Shown here: in pieces, positions 59,691 to 64,000 of the stretch
Position numbering within the stretch: position 1 is the stretch's first letter
Layout of the letters: every line of letters begins with the position of its first letter
From: Chitinophagaceae bacterium
GTDB lineage: Bacteria > Bacteroidota > Bacteroidia > Chitinophagales > Chitinophagaceae
Assembly (NCBI GenBank): GCA_947447265.1
Contig: CANFKC010000002.1
Span: 124,001-188,000 of the forward strand
DNA length: 64,000 bases
Direction of reading: 5' to 3'
Notes under the pieces: model-generated
The model's database searches: none
What the model saw: the letters and a program-made list of their open reading frames with translations, nothing else
What the model was told of the DNA's origin: nothing
Translations under genes and position numbers: made by a program

Positions 59691-59750
59691 TCAAGGTTTC
59701 AAAGGCACAGCGAAAAACGCAAGAATACGCTTAACTAATTACATTGGAAT
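59691..59750 (+). repeat. 60-bp direct repeat, left copy
   Basis: TTATTCAAGGTTTCAAAGGC ... GAAAAACGCAAGAATACG ... ; about 85% identical by eye to the copy at 60012-60071, on the other side of the structured repeat. Confidence 0.7.
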
Positions 59751-59806
59751 TGCTACTAATGATGTTTTGTTAAATGCATAAAGTGAATTGTCATCGTCTT
59801 ATTGGC

Positions 59807-59960
59807 CCCGCGTCTTCATTTACTTTTTTTGTGCTGCCGCATAAAAAGTAACAAAAAAAGCGGCACTTTTTTCTTATCGCTCCGCGAGAAAAAAGAAGCC
59901 CCCCGGCGTGTTGTGTGAAGCTTGTTACTCTAATGTCCGCGCCGGGACGGCGTCGCGGGT
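59807..59960 (-). repeat. Structured dispersed repeat, copy B (inverted)
   Basis: Reverse-complement orientation relative to copy A. Stems (plus-strand coordinates): TTACTTTTT/AAAAAGTAA (59820-59828 with 59843-59851), CTTTTTTCT/AGAAAAAAG (59866-59874 with 59887-59895) and CCCGGCG/CGCCGGG (59902-59908 with 59940-59946). On the minus strand the loop segments GCGGAGCGAT, CGGCAGCA and CGGACATTAGAGTAACAAGC match copy A, while the middle stem has changed sequence on both sides and still pairs. Confidence 0.8.
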
Positions 59961-60011
59961 ATGATGCATAAAACCCTTTCAAATTTGGTTTAGTTTCAAT
60001 GTCCAACCGGT

Positions 60012-60071
60012 ATTATTCAAGGTTTCAAAGGCGCAACGAAAAACGCAAGAATACGTTTATCTAAATGACAA
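60012..60071 (+). repeat. 60-bp direct repeat, right copy
   Basis: Partner of the repeat at 59691-59750. Confidence 0.7.
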
Positions 60072-60128
60072 TGGGATTGCCCTTACAGTTCACCATTTAT
60101 AATTCACCATTCACCATTAATAATTGAA

Positions 60129-61397
60129 CTACGTTTTCCTTGGTTTCTTTTTAGCGGCAGGGAAGAGCACATTGTTAAGTATTAGCCTGTAGCCCGGAGA
60201 ATTTGGGTGTAGGCTGAGTTCTGTTTTCGGGTCGCCAACAAGGTGCTGGTAGTCTTCGGGGTCATGGCCGCCATAAAAGGTCCAGGTGCCTTTGCCGTAC
60301 TCGCCATGTATATAGCGGGCTTCGTTAACCGATTTACATTCGCCCATAACCAATACGCTCGATTTCAACACTTCTTTACGGAAGGCGGTTGTCTGACCCA
60401 TAAAACCCTTAATGGTGGTGGTGTGGTTTTGCGTAAGCATTGCAGGCACCGGGTCAAATTTCGCTGAAAAGGTGAAGAGGTTAAAATAATCCAGTTTGGC
60501 ATTTAAACCCATGCGGAATTCCGTATTGTCAATGTTGGAATACTCATAGTGCAGAGGATTGTTAACAAGGGTAAAATCTTTAAATGCAAAGCATTTTGTG
60601 AAATCAAGCTTTTGCTGTGCATTGGGGTCTTGCGGGTCGCCATCGAACATTTCGGAGCAGATGTCGGTGCCTTCGGCAGCGAGAGCAATATCGTAACTGT
60701 CGGTTGCCGAACACATCGCAAACAGGTAGCCGCCCCCGGTAACAAAATCACGAATCTTCTTAGCAATAGCCAGTTTCAGTTGCGATACTTTTTTGAAGCC
60801 ATGTTTAGCTGCGCTGGCTTCAGCGGTCTTCTGGTCACGCTGGTACCATTCTGCAAAGCGGAACTGGGAATAGAATTTTCCATACTGGGCGGTAAAATCT
60901 TCATGGTGTAAGTGAAGCCAGTCATATTTGTGCAGCGCATCATCGAGCACCTCATCATCATACACCTTTTCGAAAGGTATTTCGGCATAGGTTAGCGCCA
61001 TAGTCACGGCATCATCCCACGGTTCTTTATTGGCCGGGGTATAGATGGCTACTTTTGGGGCTTTTTCAAGTTTAATAATATCGCCGTTAAAATCAGGATT
61101 GGCTATGTCGTTTATGATGCCGAGGTATTGTGCATCGCTGATTATTTCATAGGTAACGCCGCGCAATTTGCAGAGCCTGACAATGCTTTCCACATCATCC
61201 ATGCCGAAACTGCCGCCTTTGTAGTTGAGTAACCAATCGATAGACACATTTGCTTTAAGGGCAGCGTAGGCAACTCCATAAGCTTTCAGGTGTTGAGCCT
61301 GGCCATCAGCATCCATTGGTATAAATAACTTTGATGCCTGCGCATTAGTGCCCAGCAATACGCACAACCAACAACCTACTAATAACCGTAGTTTCAT
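60129..61397 (-). CDS. Secreted protein of the Bacteroidota 'asparagine synthetase B' family (misnomer)
   Basis: 422 residues with signal peptide 1-21 (GTNAQAS). The sequence shows no asparagine synthetase or amidotransferase motif; the family name in databases appears to be historical. Conserved blocks shared with the paralogue at 62.2-63.8 kb include IPMDADGQ, HLKAYGVAYAAL, DWLLNYKGGSFGM, DWLHLHHEDFTAQYGKF, FAMCSATDSYDIALAAEG, FDGDPQDPNAQ, GFMGQTTAFRKE, ARYIHGEYGKG and GGHDPEDYQH. The many His, Asp and Cys residues and the regular alpha/beta rhythm suggest a metal-binding or glutamine-amidotransferase-like fold. Role unknown. It ends in a basic tail without a T9SS domain. Confidence 0.8.
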   Translation of the reverse strand: MKLRLLVGCWLCVLLGTNAQASKLFIPMDADGQAQHLKAYGVAYAALKANVSIDWLLNYKGGSFGMDDVESIVRLCKLRGVTYEIISDAQYLGIINDIANPDFNGDIIKLEKAPKVAIYTPANKEPWDDAVTMALTYAEIPFEKVYDDEVLDDALHKYDWLHLHHEDFTAQYGKFYSQFRFAEWYQRDQKTAEASAAKHGFKKVSQLKLAIAKKIRDFVTGGGYLFAMCSATDSYDIALAAEGTDICSEMFDGDPQDPNAQQKLDFTKCFAFKDFTLVNNPLHYEYSNIDNTEFRMGLNAKLDYFNLFTFSAKFDPVPAMLTQNHTTTIKGFMGQTTAFRKEVLKSSVLVMGECKSVNEARYIHGEYGKGTWTFYGGHDPEDYQHLVGDPKTELSLHPNSPGYRLILNNVLFPAAKKKPRKT

Positions 61398-62247
61398 TTA
61401 TAAAAATAATTATGACTGTAATTTACTTATTAGCTGCGAATGTACGGGATGCACCCAGTTTTTTTAACAAAATACAGAAATAGGGTAGACAGACTGTAAA
61501 ACTTGAGAATCATGGCCATCATAAAAATCAGGTTAATCATAGTTCAGACAATAAGTGAGAGCGTAGAGCGGATGCTTTTTGTCGGAAGTAAATACTGCCG
61601 GAATAGATAGGACGAAGGAAATCCTTCGACCAATTTTAGATCCTTACAGGATGACAAAGTTATATTAGGTTTAACTGGTCATCAAATGAATCAAACTAAA
61701 AATTGAAGTTTTGGCAATAAATGAGAGCGAAGAGCGGCATGCGCCAGTGCTAAAGACCCATTACCCCTGTCCTCGCCAATGGCGCGGCCTGACCCTCTTT
61801 GGCAAGCGGGGAGTTTCCAGCTGCTTATATACTCCAGTTATAAATAGCTGCACTGGTTAACTTTCCCGAGCGAATGCGAGGACGTAAGCATTCCTCGCTC
61901 TATGGGAGCGAGCCAGTCCCGCTCCTTCAGCGGGAGGTTGGGGGTGAGGTCTCCTTCGCAACAACCACACGTAGGGGCAGAAAATCTTCTGCCCACCAAC
62001 ATGCCAATCCCGAGCGACTGCGAGGACGTAAGCATTCCCCGCTCTTTTGGGAGGGGGGCTAGGGGTGAGGCCAAATTCAGCGCGCCATACTCGCGCCAGC
62101 CAGAGAGGAAAATCATGGCCATCATAAAAATCACCTCAAAATCATAGTTCAGACAAAGTTACAAAACACTAACAGCGGCGAAACTGGCGTTACAAACGCC
62201 AATCCGTTGCATCCTCGAAGCATTCGAGGACGAGTGGGAAGGGAGAG
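61398..62247. other. 850-bp intergenic region with three pairs of direct repeats, no gene
   Basis: Repeat pairs: (1) ATCATGGCCATCATAAAAAT with ATCATAGTTCAGACAA at 61509-61551 and 62112-62155; (2) CGAGCG-ATGCGAGGACGTAAG units at 61867-61910 and 62011-62054, followed by GGGTGAGG; (3) GAGAGCG-AGAGCGG at about 61557 and 61722. Short hypothetical ORFs crossing them have poor composition. Such repeats are typical of expanded non-coding space in Bacteroidota. Confidence 0.6.
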
Positions 62248-63813
62248 TTAATCTTTCATTATTTTACCTGCATACTGGCCGTTTACCTGTATGAGGTAGA
62301 CGCCGGAGTGCAGATTTTGAAGGTTAATGCGGATGTTTTTGGCGTTGGATGTTTGCTTGAGGGTTTGTTTTCCGTCGCTGCCCGTGACGGTTACTTCAAC
62401 TGTTTTTTCGCTGTAGCCTGCTGGCATTACAATTTTTATTTCGCTGGTAGCCGGGTCGGTCTCTATCCGGATTTTGCTCTCCGAACTTCCGAAAACAACA
62501 TCTTCATCAATAGGCTTGCCGCCATTTTTTGAAGGGATTTCATTCACTACAACTGTAGGTACCGCAGCTTTTTTAACGGCAGGGCACAGTACGTTATTGA
62601 GTATAAGCCTGTAGCCTGGCGATGAATTATGGAATGCGAGGTTAGTTGGTGGTGCACCCACACTATGCTGGTAATCTTCAGGGTCATGGCCGCCATAAAA
62701 AGTCCAGGAACCGCGTTGGTAGTCGCCATGTATATAGCGGGCTTCGTTCTGGCCCTTGCTTTCGCCCATAACCAATACCGTTGGTTTTAAGGCCTCTTTA
62801 CGAAAAGCTGTGGTCTGGCCCATAAAACCCTTAATGCTGTTGGTGTGATTTTGGGTAAGCATAGCGGGAACGATATCCAGGTTCACAGGGAAGGCATTCA
62901 AAGTGAAGAAATCCTTGTCCTTTTCTACTCTGCGGAAATTGGTATTATCGATATTAGAATATTCGTATTCGTAAGGGCTGGTAACAAGGGTGAAATTTTT
63001 GAAAGCGAAACATTTACTGAAGTTCAGCTTGCTTTGTGCTTCCGCGTCCATAGGGTCGCCGTCAAATTGTGTTTCACAAATGTCTATGCCTTCTGCCGCG
63101 AGTGCAATATCATAGGTGTCGGTAGCAGAACACATGGCAAACAGGTTGCCGCCACTGCCTACAAAGGCCACTATCTTTTTGAGGACGGCCAGCTGCATTT
63201 GCGACACCTTTTTAAAGCTGTGTTTTACTGCGGCACGCTCGGCTGAATTCTGGTCGTTTATATACCACTGCTGGCCGCGCATCTGGCTCCAGAATTTTCC
63301 GTACTGGCCGGTAAAATCTTCGTGGTGCAGGTGCAGCCAGTCGTAGTTTTCCAGTTTGCCGCTTAAAACCTCGTCAATGTATATTTTGTCGAAAGGAATT
63401 TCGGCATAGGTTAGTGCCAGTGTTACCGCATCGTCCCAGGGTTCTTTGCTTAGTGGGGTATATACTGCAATGCGTGGTGGTTTTTCCAGTTTTACCATAG
63501 CGCCATCATACTTAAGGCCTTTTATTTCTTTAGTGATGTCGGTATACTCTTTGTCCTTTAGGTTGGTAAAACTTACGCCACGGTCGTTGCAGAGTTTTTC
63601 CAGTTTTTTAGAATACGTCATTCCAAAACTGCCGCCGCGGTAGTTAAGCAGCCAATCTACGGGGCCTTCCTTCATTGCGGCAAATGCAATGCCGTAGGCT
63701 TTAAGATGGTTTGTTTGGCCGTCAGCATCCATAGGGATGAGTATTTTGTTGCCGAAGGTTAGTGATGAGGTGGTAAGTGCAATAAACAATAATAAAAATA
63801 ATCTCATGGGCAT
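62248..63813 (-). CDS. Paralogue of the 'asparagine synthetase B'-named family with a T9SS tail
   Basis: 521 residues; signal peptide about 1-20. Residues 22-425 align block by block with the 422-aa paralogue (IPMDADGQTNHLKAYG, DWLLNYRGGSFGM, DWLHLHHEDFTGQYGKF, FAMCSATDTYDIALAAEG, GGHDPEDYQH). An extra C-terminal part (about 430-521) holds a linker and a type A T9SS sorting domain (ASP-rich segment, then NLQNLHSGVYLIQVNGQYAGKIMKD). So one family member is retained in the periplasm or cell envelope, the other is sent through the T9SS. The start may be Met1 or Met3 (63807). Confidence 0.82.
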   Translation of the reverse strand: MPMRLFLLLFIALTTSSLTFGNKILIPMDADGQTNHLKAYGIAFAAMKEGPVDWLLNYRGGSFGMTYSKKLEKLCNDRGVSFTNLKDKEYTDITKEIKGLKYDGAMVKLEKPPRIAVYTPLSKEPWDDAVTLALTYAEIPFDKIYIDEVLSGKLENYDWLHLHHEDFTGQYGKFWSQMRGQQWYINDQNSAERAAVKHSFKKVSQMQLAVLKKIVAFVGSGGNLFAMCSATDTYDIALAAEGIDICETQFDGDPMDAEAQSKLNFSKCFAFKNFTLVTSPYEYEYSNIDNTNFRRVEKDKDFFTLNAFPVNLDIVPAMLTQNHTNSIKGFMGQTTAFRKEALKPTVLVMGESKGQNEARYIHGDYQRGSWTFYGGHDPEDYQHSVGAPPTNLAFHNSSPGYRLILNNVLCPAVKKAAVPTVVVNEIPSKNGGKPIDEDVVFGSSESKIRIETDPATSEIKIVMPAGYSEKTVEVTVTGSDGKQTLKQTSNAKNIRINLQNLHSGVYLIQVNGQYAGKIMKD

Positions 63814-64000
63814 GCCTTATTGTGAATACAGGTTTGCATTAAATGAATACGAACTAAAAAACATAAGAGATGTTTTTTATAAAATAAAATTTGCGGTGGT
63901 GCGTCCGGTTGAATTAACAAAGCTAATATAAAGAGTTGGTGTTTTGAGTTGTCAAAGAGACTTTTAACCAATGGTTTATAAAATAATTTTGCCCCGGCGC
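63814..64000. other. Upstream region of the last gene, window end
   Basis: AT-rich. A minus-strand -7 match TAGCTTTG (63925-63918) lies about 110 bp before the start codon, with no -33 box at the right distance. The last ten bases (GCCCCGGCGC) equal the start of structured repeat copy A, so a third copy may begin here. Confidence 0.35.

Larger units (their letters stand above)
59464..60128. other. 665-bp intergenic region holding the inverted structured repeat and a 60-bp direct repeat
   Basis: Contains copy B of the three-hairpin element, bracketed by the two direct repeats listed separately. Simple AT-rich TTCACCATTTATAATTCACC repeats lie near the right end. No gene is supported. Confidence 0.6.

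Noticed and set aside
59791-60006. 71-codon protein over structured repeat copy B
   Set aside because: The frame runs through three hairpins, its composition (Arg/Cys/Gly) is unlike neighbours, and the matching frame in copy A is not preserved.
60129-63813. Asparagine synthetase function for the two terminal genes
   Set aside because: No N-terminal nucleophile Cys, no amidotransferase or ATP-pyrophosphatase motifs, and both proteins are secreted.

Overview
The window is chromosomal DNA of a member of the Bacteroidota, most likely of the order Chitinophagales (inference; no rRNA is present to settle it). The evidence is Bacteroidota-type promoters (TTTG, 19 bp, TAnnTTTG) at several loci, type IX secretion (T9SS) C-terminal sorting domains on several secreted proteins, two PorP/SprF-family genes, an OmpA/PD40/TPR protein, and ribosomal protein S1 with a long acidic Ala/Thr/Glu-rich N-terminus. 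Most of the window is ordinary core and envelope gene content; accessory material is scattered between the genes.

Layout. 0-6.1 kb: the end of a LysE-type exporter, a tail-specific protease, and a metal/redox operon of MbnP, an MbnH-like di-haem enzyme and a T9SS-exported YHYH protein. 6.1-13.2 kb: an RsmI-like methyltransferase, 3-methyladenine glycosylase, two tandem PorP/SprF genes, upp and a secreted carboxypeptidase-regulatory-like protein. 13.2-21.3 kb: a minus-strand cassette of SWIM zinc finger, DUF5691, MoxR-type AAA+ ATPase, DUF5682 and VWA genes, joined by 1-4 bp overlaps or a 10 bp gap, followed by a PP2C phosphatase. This looks like one ATP-dependent machine and is the main multi-gene candidate for an uncharacterised system. 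21.6-29.1 kb: murQ, a structured repeat, an SRPBCC protein, a tandem tRNA-Val pair followed by a GIY-YIG nuclease whose 3' end runs into a broken tRNA-Val copy, a haem lipoprotein and a T9SS beta-propeller protein next to the relic of another sorting domain.

29.4-37 kb: rpsA (TTG start with a perfect Shine-Dalgarno), a parDE toxin-antitoxin pair, a WG-repeat protein, and a TetR-DinB-GNAT locus with two matching operators. Three pairs of a two-hairpin REP-like repeat are interspersed here. 37-45 kb: a DUF3298 lipoprotein, an FtsX-type permease, a FemAB/GNAT-like protein, two related ECF sigma factors (one with a cupin-type anti-sigma partner), a spermidine-synthase-like methyltransferase and a Y1 (IS200/RAYT-like) transposase element. 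45-56.6 kb: plsY, prmA, nadB, a TlpA thioredoxin, DUF6029, DUF5916 and DUF2130 proteins and the OmpA/PD40 protein. 56.8-64 kb: clpB, a second copy of the structured repeat, and two paralogous secreted proteins of the family databases call 'asparagine synthetase B', one carrying a T9SS tail.

The strongest unexplained signals are: (1) the SWIM/MoxR/VWA cassette; (2) a roughly 160-bp dispersed element of three hairpins whose middle stem differs in sequence between two copies yet stays perfectly paired; (3) the tRNA-Val/GIY-YIG/pseudo-tRNA unit, in which the ORF stop codon lies in the anticodon-loop position of the broken tRNA.
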